From positions 4,927,423 through 4,991,422 of the forward strand of contig OY811986.1 of NCBI GenBank assembly GCA_963681505.1: DNA of 64,000 nucleotides, given 5' to 3'. The stretch comes from Eunapius fragilis. Lineage: Eukaryota > Porifera > Demospongiae > Spongillida > Spongillidae. The notes under the pieces are model-generated. The model saw nothing but the letters and a program-made list of their open reading frames with translations, ran no database searches and was not told where the DNA came from. A program made the translations under genes and the position numbers. How positions within the stretch are numbered: the first letter of the stretch is position 1; the number at the start of each line of letters is the position of its first letter. Positions 39,375-64,000 of the stretch are shown one piece after another.

Positions 39375-39830
39375 GCTTCGGGTGCACACAATGGCGTTAC
39401 GTTAATTACTGAGCAGCAGGAACCACAGCAGTGTGAAGAGCAAGACACATGTACAATTGTCCCGGGGGATTTGCGTCATTTGCCCAATGAAGAAGACTCA
39501 TGCCCAAGTCAGTGTCTTACGAAAGGGATCATATCATTAACGTCTTCATTGGAAGTACCCGAAGGGGCGCTTCATCTAGCAGTTGCCACTGGGGATCCTG
39601 TTGAGGCTTCGGGTGCACACAATGGCGTTGCGTTAGTTACAGGGGGGTACCACAGCAGTGTGAAGAGCATGCAAGATACTATTGTCCCAGTGGATTTGCC
39701 GAATGAAGATTCATGCCCAAATCAGTGTCTTAAAAAAGGCCTCTCGTCATCAACGTCTTCTTTGGAAGTATCCGAAGGGGCGCTTCATCCAGCAGTTGCC
39801 ACAGGTGATCTAGGAAAAGTTGTAGAACTG
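39375..39830 (+). repeat. Direct tandem duplication of about 230 bp
   Basis: 'cttcgggtgcacacaatggc ... gcccaa-tcagtgtctta ... gaaggggcgcttcat' occurs at 39377-39600 and again at 39606-39810. It lies within the N-terminal coding part of the following transposase. Confidence 0.85.
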
Positions 39831-42079
39831 AAAAGGGGATATAACCTTATAATTACAGACAACGAGAAATATTTTTGTCTTATGAACCACTTTGTCCCAC
39901 CCAATGGGTACACGTTTCCTAGTCGCATAATGAACGGGCAATCAAGATCGTTTCAGGCCAGTTGGCTTGAAAGGTACAATTGACTTGTGTACTCTGAATC
40001 TGAAGATGGGGGCTACTGTAAGTTTTGCATTTTTTTTGCAAAGTGTGATTCTAAAGTTAAAGAGCTTGGGATCCTTGTTAGCAGGCCATTCAGGAACTTT
40101 AAAAAGTCAAGTGAACTATTACATGACCACTTTCATGATACAGGCAAGTCAGGAGGGAAAAAGTACCATCAATATGCAGTGCAGGGTGCAATGCAGTTGT
40201 CGTCTGTTGTGGAAGGCCACCGTACTAGCATTGATACCCAGTTGATCTCAGACCAAGAGAAACGGATTAGAGAAAATCGGTTAAAAATTAGGCCAGGTCT
40301 ATTGCAGAAACAGTGATTTTCTGTGGAAGGCAAGGAATCACTATGCGTGGCCACCGTGATGATAAACCAGCTATTCAAGAAAACTTGTATGCCAACCATG
40401 GTAATTTTTTGGCACTACTGAAGTTTAGAATACAAACCGGGGATACTATGCTCCAGGACCATCTGCTGAACTCTGCTGGGAATGCTTTGTACACTAGTAT
40501 GCAAGACAATACAGAATGAATTGATAACAATTTGTGGTGATCTACTTCTGAATGCAATACTGAAAAAGGTACGAACAACTCGCTTTTTTTTCCATTACAG
40601 CAGATGAGGCAACAGATGCAGCCAATGATGAGCAGTTATCAATCTGTACCCGCTTTGTTGATGGTACTGTTCCCTGTGAAAAGTTCATAGCATTTCATGA
40701 ATGCCTTTGTGGTGTCTCAGGCGAGGCTATTGCTGACAATATTCTCACAAAGCTTGAAACCTGGCAGCTACAGCCACAATTTCTTCGTGGTCAGGCATAT
40801 GATGGTGCAGGAGCTATGGCAGGTTCATCAAAAGGAGCTGCTGCTCGCATCACTGCAAGGTATCCCAACTGAAGGCTCTGTACACACATTGTGCATCACA
40901 TGCACAGACTCAATCTTTGTGTTGTCAAATGCTGTAAAATTCAAGAGGTGAACAGCATGATGCAAACTGCTGACAATGTCTGTCGGTTTTTTAGCAACTC
41001 TCCTAAAAGGCAACTTGCTTTGGAAAAGTGGATCAGCTAAATCTGTTCTGAAGAAAAACGGAAGTGCATGTCTTAAGGAAATGTGCAGAACACATTGGGT
41101 TGAACGACATGAAGCATTTGACGTATTCTCAGATTTGTTCCTTCCAATAGTAAGTTGTTTAGAGGAGATGGTAAACAGTACACAATCAGATTGGAATAGA
41201 GAAACACGTTCTGATGCCAATTCATACCTTCTAGCTTTGTCACAGTTTTCCTTTATTGTTGCATTACATGTAACAGAGAGAGTTTTATCCTATGTGAAAG
41301 GGCTAAGTGTGAAGCTGCAAGGAAGATCTATTGATGTTGCTCATGCCTACCAAGATATATCAATGGTTAAGGCTGCACTCCAGGACGCTCGACGTGGTAT
41401 TGATACGTTTCATGAAATTGTTTATTCGGATGCAGTTGCACTGGCTCACAGTGTTGAAATTGAAGAGTCTTGTCCTAGAATTGCAAGCTACCAACTCCAT
41501 CGGTCAAATACACCTGCAGTTAATGCTAGCCGGTATTATACCGACGAACATTAACTATTCCTATGCTGGACCATTTAATTACTGAGCTTGACAATCGTTT
41601 CGAAGAAGCAGCAGCAGGCATTGTTGGAGAGCTAGCACACATTCTGCCTTCTGAATTGGTCAGCTCCTCTGTTCAGCTTAATCCAAGTCATTTCAAAGAC
41701 GTTTTACAGCTATATAAGGAAGACCTTCCATCAGCTAAGGCATTTCATACTGAGCTGGATTTATGGCGAACAAAATGGAAAGTGAGACTGTCAGAGCAAA
41801 ACAGCTTGATACGCCTACAAAGGCTCTAAGTTTTGTTGACAAGGATTACTTTCCAAACATTTATGTCATCCTTGTTATAGCGGCTACTCTGCCAGCAACT
41901 ATAGTTGTGAGTGTGAAAGGTCAATTAGCATGCTAAAGTTGCTAAAGACATCACTTCGGAGCACTATGGGTAATGACAGATTAAATGGTTTGGCACTGAT
42001 GCTGATTCATAGAGATGTGGAGTTGAATCCAGATGCGGTGGTTGAAGAGTTTTCTCGTCGTTATCCACGCAGGCTATAG
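39471..42079 (+). pseudogene. hAT-related transposase of the TTF-finger/DUF4371 type
   Basis: Plus-strand pieces in several frames form one protein. They are an N-terminal acidic segment with an internal duplication; a TTF-type zinc finger region (FQASWLERY ... YCKFCIFFA, about 39950-40040); and a DUF4371-like core (ADEATDAANDEQLSIC, RFVDGTVPCEKF, then QAYDGAGAMAG near 40800). Next comes KEMCRTHWVERHEAF (about 41090) with the usual R/TRW-like motif. A helical domain runs to 41829, and the hAT dimerisation end (CECERSISMLKLLKT, LRSTMGNDRLNGLALM) terminates at 42079. Frameshifts or stops occur near 39980, 40310, 40520, 40870, 41030, 41550 and 41900. This family is known as a hAT relative that has been domesticated several times; this copy is dead. 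Confidence 0.85.
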
Positions 42080-42179
42080 TTAATTAACCCATTTTCAGAG
42101 TAAACGTTAGCCGTCGATAGTAAGTAGTTTTGTGAAAAGTGCTTTAATTTTCATGCCAAATAAATGGAAAACTAAAAAA

Positions 42180-42270
42180 GCGGCGCCACGGGAGGGGGCA
42201 CGCCCCCTCCCGTACCCCCCCCCCCCCCCCCTTCATGAATGCAATCTTAGACTCCCCCCCCCCCCCCTTT
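42180..42270. repeat. GC-rich hairpin and poly-C runs upstream of copy C
   Basis: cgggagggggcacgccccctcccg forms a strong hairpin. Two C runs follow (about 42216-42231 and 42254-42267). They lie about 80-170 bp upstream of the copy C start codon. Confidence 0.7.
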
Positions 42271-42347
42271 CAGGAATTCACGAATGAAGCGTCAAAATGA
42301 CGTTAACTTTTCCAAAATAGTTTGGAGACGCCTCCTAACAACGTTCG

Positions 42348-56116
<13,769 letters not shown>

Positions 56117-58278
56117 TTATATATTCTGATGACACTGAACTGTTTTGGCCCTGTACTTTATGTTGTACAGACAATTTTATGTACAGTAAATACATAACTG
56201 GTATGATGCATATATATTGGAGTGAATAATGTGTAAGTGAAATGTTCGTAATATAAGAAATTCAACAGACCATCTCAACTTCAAGAGACAATTAACAAAG
56301 GCCACATATCTGATCAGTCCAATAACTATACCGTTGCGCATTGTATTAAGCTTTATAACCCGTAATACTTTTGAAGCATAAACTGGTACTACAGCTGCAC
56401 TTACGTTACCAGGTCCTTCCGTCTCCTTGTGAAGGTTGTCTGAGAAGGGGGCACAGTAACTTTAGAACATTGCTATGCAATTGCATGCGCTGATGGCCAA
56501 AACAACGGTGGGGTAGGAGCGAGGCTTTAAAATAATATCTCAAGGCTATGCATGGTATAAACGTGAGAGTAATTGAGCTATATTGCTCAAAGTAATTGCA
56601 ATTGGTTGCAGAACTTAAAAGCAACATATTATGGAAGATTTTCATTTTGTCGTTTTTGTTAAACAGTTCCTTTCAAACCAAGCCGGCGAGGCTCAGTGTG
56701 CAGCGGGTACGAGCAGGGATAATATTCTGGTACCAAGGATTATTAGCAATTGCAATCCACGGTAGTCACGTAAATTATTTGTCACCATCCTCGTTTCGCC
56801 TCGTACGCAAAACCACACCAGTGACAGGTTTTTTTTTTTTGTAAGCTATGCTGTGTTGCCTCTAGATCATGAAAAAGGTTCTAGCCGTTACAAATACACC
56901 AGCAATCGTTATTTTTTCAGTGGTCAATATACTCCGAGTACGTTACTTGCACAAAAAGGGGCCGAATGAAATTGTATTATATATCTATGGCGTGCACAGC
57001 CTTTATGTAGTAAGGCTATTTCGCTTCACGTATATATATACGCGTTAAAGCTACTATTTGACTGTATTTGTACAGAACGCACCAAGATCCACTGTGAGAC
57101 GTATATTTGCAGAAAGGTCTAGTAAGGTCTTTGTGACATATCAGTCGTAAATTAATATGGTGAGGTTTATGTAAGGCTAGCTTCATTCCCTTACACATGA
57201 ATGCCTAAAGTAAAAAAGAACAGGCGCCGTTTGTTTGATCAACGGAAGAATATGCATAAGAGAAGTTCAAAAAGTTATTTTTTGGATCAATTGCCATGCG
57301 AAGGGATATAAAGAGAGATCCTACGTCAATAAAATTAATGTTGGATGGATGCTTAATCCGGATATCACTGAAATGATTCAGCTTTCTTACTTGAGCTCTG
57401 GGATGCATTTGTAAGCAAATACCGTATAGTTAGTACATTAAACTGGCTGCTGGGGTGAATGGGACATAGGTTATGCTTAACACTCTCTTGCACCGAAGCT
57501 AACAATCTTATCGTCGCTGCATGGTCCTTTCAATAATGCCCTAATTACACTATCCGCAGTTATAAGTCCGCGCGATACTTTCCTTAACGATCAGTATGTC
57601 TTCAATAGTTGAGCTAGGCGCCCCATTACTTACAATTGCCATACTACGTATACAGAGTTCTCAATGAAACGAGGATGGAGAGGGTTAACGTCACGGATTC
57701 CAATCCATGTAATTGTTAATAATCCTTGCTGGTACGCGGAGTCATTCGTCATGGTCCACTACCAAAAAGGCGGCATCTGTTTGGAAGGAACTACGGAAAG
57801 GGAAGCCCAGAGTGCATATAGAAGCATGTGATCAACAATCGTTTCAAAGAACCGTCTCAACAACACCTTCGAGGCGGAGCTCCACCATGCAACACCGAAT
57901 GAATATTGTCATTGCGAAATGTAATATGCAAAAAAAATGGCTAAGAGTTTTGCTGTGTGTAACCTTTTTTATAAATCAAAATCGATTAAAATAAGTACAA
58001 TCGATTTTTCAGGTTTATAGCAACTTGCAAATCGGTTATTAAAAACGATTTTGGCGATTGATGCACTATTAATTTGCCAACGATTACCTAGGTTTTTCCA
58101 GGTTTTTCCTTTTATTATAAGGGCACGATAAATCACAAGTCTAATACAATTAAGTATAGCCAGTTTATTGCTTATCAGTTACTTATGGTAACTTTAAATC
58201 ATTAAAACAACAATGATGGTATCCACAGGGACTAGGAACGATGTGCATGCCAAATTGCCAATATTACGCCAAACCCAT
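56117..58278 (+). other. 3' flank of copy C, collinear with the B flank
   Basis: Matches 30247-32930 of B without the 595 bp hAT insertion. No gene recognised. Confidence 0.65.
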
Positions 58279-58587
58279 CATAGGCGGCCCCAGCGCTTAC
58301 CGAAGGGAGGGGCCAACGCCACGAAGGGCGCCAAAAGGGGAGGGGCCAACGTCACGAAGGGCGCCAGAGGGGGAGGGGCTTTATCAATTTTGCAATCTTA
58401 GTCGTTTGTTAATCGCTATTTGTACGCTCAGATGAGTTTTTGTAGTTATTTTACACATAGTTACATGTAGTAATCATATTGCAACGCTACAGTAAAAATT
58501 ACTTATAGGGGTTGGGGGGGGCGCCATAACCACGGGAAGGGGGGGGGGGCCATGGCCCCCTGGGCCCCCCCCCTGGAGCCGCCTATG
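58279..58587. mobile_element. MITE private to the C flank
   Basis: 309 bp with inverted ends CATAGGCGGC-CCAG / CTGG-GCCGCCTATG. Contains a tandem repeat (gggaggggccaacg-cacgaagggcgcc, two to three units) near the left end and G/C runs near the right. The B flank (about 32930) lacks it. Target duplication is not clear. Confidence 0.75.
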
Positions 58588-60155
58588 CGGCCATGATGCA
58601 AGGCGCGGATTGTGACCCAAGTATTTTTTTTTTCACCCAAAAATACGTGGCTATTTGTTTCCCCGCTACCTTAGTACTCGTATGATTTTAGTTTACTGAG
58701 ATAACAGCGAAATGAATAGTTTGTCCACCCCGTAGCCCTCGCTCTTTTCTGGTATACAAAATGCCTTAAACACGTACATGTATCATTCCCATCCGCCACA
58801 ATTGGCAGTTATTATCCATTATTCACCTCAATATACAATTCAATAAGTACTGAGCAGCTAGACACCTCATGGTGGAACACCGCTCCACGCATATGACAAA
58901 GCCTAAAGACCCAGTGTAATGAGCATTTGGACACCTGTCACCTGTGCAAAAGAATACGTAGCGCGTTTGATTAATGCACATATACAATACTGCAGAGAAA
59001 GTGTGAATGTATTTATATTGCCGTGCCCACTGCGCGTATTTTGATGGAGGCCCGGGCGCTTCAGCCGGGTCCCCAGACGTGCGACTAAGTGTTGATTACA
59101 TCTCAATTTACCGATTATAATTAACCCGTTAGTGTGCCTTTGTACAGCGAAGGGCATATAAAAGGGGTAATCGATTTGCTACCGATTTTTGCATATGAAG
59201 GAAACGAATATCGACTAATCGCGACTAAGAAAAACAGAATCGGTTATTTCGACTAAAGGAAATTCTGCAATCGGTAACCTGCTATTCTACTAAGGGCATA
59301 GTCGACCGAATAGGTAATCGCGATTAGCCTACAAAACCTGAAAATCGGTTACACACCCTATTTGTCACACATGAGTACATATTTTGTACAGCAAAGTGGG
59401 TGATAACCCCGAGAAGAGCATTTTTACGGTAGGCCAGGAATATTGTACGATGACAACATTACTCATTAGAGGAACTAAAATGGCGCCTCAAGAAACTATA
59501 ACACCTTACCTTTTTCCCGGGTTTAAAAACTGACTCGGCCAAACGCTTTGTACTAACGACCTACAGTTATGAAGCAAATTTCATCCCAATCCATCTACTA
59601 GGCATGGAGAAAGCATTCAAAACCTGTTTATAGGTGGGGGGGGGAGGGGGTTACTGAAAATAAATGTTACTTAGCCATTCAGTACAGTCAGTTAGTTTAT
59701 TGATAAACAATAACAAAATATCACTGTGCAATCAGATTTTCATTTTGTCTTTGTTGGTAAAATCTTTTTATTTTACCAACAAAAAGACAAAATGAGAATC
59801 TGATTTCACACTGATATTTTGTTATAAAGCTGATGAAAAAAAATTTTAGGACCACCTATCATGACTGTAGACGGCTGTGACAAGTCATTTGTTCTCCACG
59901 CGCGGAAGCTTTTATTTTCCGACTGTATAAATTATAATCAACAAACACCGTATATACATAATTGAATGGCAATAAAGGAGGTTGATCGCGATCGGTGTTG
60001 TGATTATAGCATATCCGCCGCAAAGCTCAAAGCGTCTTACGCTGTTCATTGGCTTCTTAGCTCCAATCGTACATTTTAATATTCACGTCCTGTTATAAAA
60101 ACTGGCTTAGCCCGTACCTGTTTAAAAGTGGAGGGCTATGCCACCCCCGCCCCCG

Positions 60156-60192
<37 letters not shown>

Positions 60193-60400
60193 AGCCTTAC
60201 GCCTCCTACGCCTACGAGTTGGCAAAATCTAAGCGACCCGATCGTCGTTCGTATTGTTAATGACTTTCATAATCGGGGTCAAGTTGTTAACGCAACTCTC
60301 GATACAAACAAATCATACTGCTCCAAGATCAAACGCTAGCTGTATCTGGAGTCCTTGCAGTTCATGATTTTGTAAATACCAACCCCAAAAAGACCATCTT
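58588..60400 (+). other. C-flank repeat DNA, collinear with B
   Basis: Matches B from about 32945 to 35540, without the 33751-34558 stretch of B. Includes the conserved hairpin at 59711-59824 and a long poly-C run at 60150-60192. Confidence 0.6.
59711..59824. repeat. Near-perfect hairpin (C flank)
   Basis: Counterpart of 34878-34991, with a few mispairs. Confidence 0.9.
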
Positions 60401-60454
60401 CTAGAGAAAGCTTTCATGTTGACCGGACAGATGAGAAGTAACCATCTGAGTTAA

Positions 60455-61140
60455 TTAGTGCCTCCATGTAGTGTATCCCCAATATCCAATAAGTAACAGG
60501 CCCACAAACAAAAAGGAGTGTTGTCCCACTGTACTCCACAACATGGCAACTGGGCCAGCAAGTAACTGATCCTGCAGAAGAGGAGGAGGAGGACGAGGAG
60601 GAGGAGGAGGAGGAGGAGGAGGAGGAGGAGGAGGAGGAGGAAGAGGAGGAGGAGGACAAGCATGAGGAGAAAGGGGAGGAGTTGAATATGGATGAAGGGG
60701 AAGAAGAGGTGAGGAGAAGAGCTGACTGACTGATCAAATATATGCTCCCACCTCATTTTGCCCCCTAACCTATGTATCCCATTAATCACTCCCCATGCAG
60801 TGTATCCGCTAAAACCACTCATATATCCTCCTCACCTAAATATACAAGTCTTATAATATTAAGGTGCAAAATCTTCCTCATCTCTTTCCTCGGCTCCTCC
60901 CACTTCCTACCTTCTTCTTCCTCATTCCCATCCTCCTTCCTTTTCTTTCCTCTGTCTAAATTAAGGTACACCTGCTACCTCCCTAACACCACTCACTGTC
61001 CTGTACACCCAACATGATCCTGACCAACTTATCACTCCTCTCCCTCACATCCTCCTCTTATTAACTAGCTTACCCATCCTTGCTGCCTTATCCAGGTATA
61101 GAACCCTACTTCAGTGAGGAATGTCACCAGCCAGCCTCCC
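60455..61140 (+). repeat. Terminal block of the C flank with (GAG)n
   Basis: Contains (GAG)n at about 60580-60655 and the pyrimidine-rich segments. Homology with B ends at gccagcctccca (61140). Confidence 0.8.
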
Positions 61141-61555
61141 ATGGTACCAAGGAATGCCACTAAGGTGGAGGCTGGAGGACTGTCTGTGATAAACCGCTTA
61201 CAGAGGCGGTAGCAGTATGCCAGGATCGCGTAAATTCTTCCCAATGTGATTTTGGCTGCATAATTTCAAAAAAAAAAACGGAAGGAAACTGAAATGAGGA
61301 ATCATTAGATGATAAAACAATCTTGCACTCTTTCCCCGCTCCCATTAATTGGTCGCACCATTTCTTTTGACCTGACTTCAGGCTTGCATATCAGGAATAG
61401 CATATCATTTTATGTTGTTTATTTAAGCTCCTCTCCTTGGATTGCGACACCATTTAATTTCGCTTCGCAGCTGCATATTATCGTGCAATGCCGGCGCGCG
61501 CGTATCCAGGATTTGAAACGGGGGGGCGGGGTTTTCAACCTGCTGTTAATTATAC
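61141..61555. other. No recognisable feature
   Basis: Private sequence after the end of the B/C duplication. Short frames only. Confidence 0.4.
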
Positions 61556-61560
61556 TTGGC

Positions 61561-62443
61561 CAGGGGCGGATTTAGGGGGGGGGGGGGGTGAGTAGGGTAT
61601 ACCCCCCCCCCCCCCCCCCCCCCCCCCCTCGCAAAACCTATGTTATTAAAAATTCACGGCTTCTTACGTGTGCTTTACGTGTAACGATAGGGGAGGGGAG
61701 GGGGGGTGGGGGGTGGAGTAGGGTATCCCGCAAAACCGTGCTATTAAATTCACGACTTCTTTGGGGGGAGGGGGGGGGGGGGGGTAAAACCGCGTTATTA
61801 AATCTATGAATTCAATGAATTCTGCGTTATTAAATCCATGAATTCAATTCGTATAAAACTTTGCAATCAGAGATAGAATAATGGATTCATTACTGGAAGC
61901 ATCGCTCGAAAGCAACAGACTTGCCGGACAATATAATTGGTTGCTTGAAATATGCTGATGGTGACGTGTTCCAAACATTCGAATCTCATTTACCATTGGA
62001 TCTGTATTTCCTGTGACTAGCTCCGAAGCGGAGCGTACATTTTCGGTTCTCCGAAGAATTAAAACAACCCTCAGAAACCGAATGGACGAAGAACGGCTGG
62101 CATCGCTCACTTTGATGCACATTAACCATCATATACCTGTAAATGCTGATTGCATCGTTGATCGATTTGTAAAGCAAAATCCCCGAAGGCTCTTTCGATC
62201 TTTGTATGTGAACTAGGCGGCCATTCAGTGAATTCGAATTTCGTCATGATTCTAGTAGCATGCATTGTAACAGCAGCAGATGTACTTATATTACAGTCGT
62301 ATACTATTTACTACTATTTGGCATGCATGGCTGCGGTGTTTTGTGACTTTAAAAAGTGCGAATGTTGGTGGGGCGTGTCCCTTCAAAATCACTTCACACC
62401 CCCCCCCCCCCCCCCCCGCCCCAAAACCCTGCATCCGCCCCTG
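61561..62443 (+). mobile_element. hAT-type element with transposase remnant
   Basis: 883 bp; ends CAGGGGCGGAT-T-AGGG and inverse ccctgc-ATCCGCCCCTG. Flanked by TTGGC (61556-61560) and TTGAC (62444-62448). G and C runs lie near both ends. Encodes the C-terminal end of a hAT transposase. Confidence 0.82.
62013..62216 (+). pseudogene. hAT transposase dimerisation-domain fragment
   Basis: TSSEAERTFSVLRRIKTTLR then MDEERLASLTLMHINH is the hAT C-terminal signature. It ends at a stop at 62216. The catalytic part is absent. Confidence 0.85.
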
Positions 62444-62448
62444 TTGAC

Positions 62449-63120
62449 CTCAGACCCTAATACGTTAACTCGCTGTCGGATTACATCACATAATGCGACT
62501 TTTAACAGCTCACTTTAAGGTACATTCATTGCAATCACAAGTAAGCTGTTAGCTTATACACGATGCCCCACGGCACTATTGTTCCGAGTGGGTCAAAAAG
62601 GAGATAATTAGAACAATGTTAAACATACCGTAATAATGGAGTCATTAAACTCATTATCTTACTGCATTGTTTGGAGCCACTGTTTGCACAACCAGAATGA
62701 AATGCAGTAACTTGGAGTGTCTAGGCATGTAGACAGACCCTTTCTGTACACATACGTACCTAATTCAGATGCAGACAGTTTTTTTTTACTCTGCGGAAGG
62801 TGTTTCTATTGTACGCGTGTGCGGGAGACTACAATTAGTCCGATTCAAAGTGTTCGCGTCTGGAAGTTTTTCGAGACTTTCCACACCATCCGACAGTACG
62901 TGCTGACATTGTTCTATATATCAAGATACATTTCAAAGTGGTTCTGTTATAACCCTAGTTTTTTGAGCACAAAAAGTACGAATATTGTACGGTAGACTGG
63001 AATGCGACACGGTGCTGTCTTGAGAGAAATGCTTTCTTAATAGTGTAGATGCACGTTATTGCATTCGAAGTCTATGGGATTGTTCAAAGCTCACAGTTGA
63101 CTGTACTTTGTACCTCCCGT
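62449..63120. other. No recognisable feature
   Basis: Unique-looking DNA; short frames only. Confidence 0.4.
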
Positions 63121-63249
63121 TTCGACCTGACTTAGTGACACGCCCCCCCACACACACACTGCATGCATGTGAATATAATGGTGATAGTTTTACGAATTAA
63201 GGCATATCCATCAAGTATTACATACGTTTGTGCATTAATTTCTTCACAC

Positions 63250-63270
63250 GCACACGCACACGCGCACACG

Positions 63271-63320
<50 letters not shown>

Positions 63321-63328
63321 CACACACA
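63250..63328 (+). repeat. (CA)n microsatellite
   Basis: CA/CG dinucleotide array with a purer CA centre. Confidence 0.95.
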
Positions 63329-63420
63329 GGAATACAGGGGAAAAACACAACTGATTATTTATAATATTCGTTATATAAATCATGCATCCTTAAGAAATGT
63401 TTTAGAGCCACTGAGAGCTA

Positions 63421-64000
63421 GCTGGTTGTGCAAGGGGCCAGCTGCACGGTAGTGTGCATCTGGTTGTGGGACCAGAGCTGGTTGTGGGGCCAGAACTAGT
63501 TGTGGAGCCAGAGCTGGTTGTGGGGTCAGACCTGGTTGTGGGGCCAGGACAGTTGTGGAGCCAGGGATGGTTGTGGTGCCAGAGCTGATTGAGGGGCCAG
63601 AGCTGGTTGTGGGGCCAGGGCAGTTGTGGAGCCAGAACTGGTTGTGGACCAGGGCTGGTGGAGCCAGAGCTGCATTGGGTTTGCGGCCAGAGCTGGTTGT
63701 GGGGTTGTGCATTCATGAGGCCAGGGTAGCACAGTGGTGCATGGAACCAGGGTTGCTGTGGGACCAGAGCTGGTTGTGAGGCATATGCATGATTGTGGAG
63801 CCAGGGCTGGTTGTGGAGTCAGGGATGGTTGTGGGACCAGAGCTGGTTGTGGGGCCAGAGCTGGTTGTGAGGTCATGCATGCATGGGGTCAGGGCTGCAT
63901 GGTTGTGCATGGGCCCAGGATTGGTTCTGAGGGTATGGCTGGTTGTGCATGGGGACAGGGCTGGTTGTGCATGGCGTGAGGGCTGGTTGGCATGGGAACA
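63421..64000 (+). repeat. G-rich minisatellite, unit about 18 bp, open to the window edge
   Basis: Imperfect units of 'ctggttgtggggccagag' and variants fill the last 580 bp. The unit length is a multiple of three, so several frames on both strands stay open and look like repeat proteins (Ala-Pro-Gln-Pro-type on the minus strand). Confidence 0.9.

Overview
This window looks like TE-rich, intron-rich DNA from a marine invertebrate animal. I lean towards a sponge, because of the short phase-1/2 introns, the expanded scavenger-receptor (SRCR) genes and the kinds of transposon present. The species cannot be fixed from the sequence alone. Nothing bacterial is present, and no tRNA or rRNA gene was recognised.

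The only host genes I can support are three tandem, same-strand copies of one seven-exon gene: copy A 8954-14995, copy B 19453-30246 and copy C 42348-56116. Each spliced product (396, 386 and 386 aa) is a single-pass type I membrane protein: signal peptide, two SRCR modules, a short Cys-containing stalk, one transmembrane helix and a short cytoplasmic tail ending near an acidic dileucine-type motif. Exons 1-6 have identical lengths in all three copies (55, 256, 161, 226, 161, 87 nt). The two SRCR modules share intron position, phase and second-exon length, so the protein itself arose by duplication of an exon pair.

Everything else is mobile or repetitive DNA. Region by region: 1-6025 is a decayed minus-strand Ty3/Gypsy element broken by a 2.1 kb palindrome. 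6270-8850 and 15645-16900 are foldback-type repeats related to the blocks downstream of copies B and C. 17-19.3 kb holds an unrecognised decayed ORF region. Intron 2 of every gene copy carries two fragments of a LINE-type ORF. Intron 6 of B and C carries a foldback element with a Ty3/Gypsy copy inside it; B kept pol and C kept gag. 30.3-36.7 kb and 56.2-61.1 kb are two copies of the same downstream block, each with private insertions. 36.9-38.9 and 39.4-42.1 kb are two different decayed hAT-type transposases. 43.0-47.6 kb (inside intron 2 of C) is a stack of TE insertions. 61.5-62.5 kb is another small hAT-type element, and 63.4-64.0 kb is a G-rich minisatellite running off the window.

B and C are clearly the youngest pair, being near-identical in introns and downstream DNA; A is older. 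Paralogous empty sites allow many insertions to be defined to the base. The receptors probably work at the cell surface in recognition or adhesion. Nothing in the window gives their ligand.
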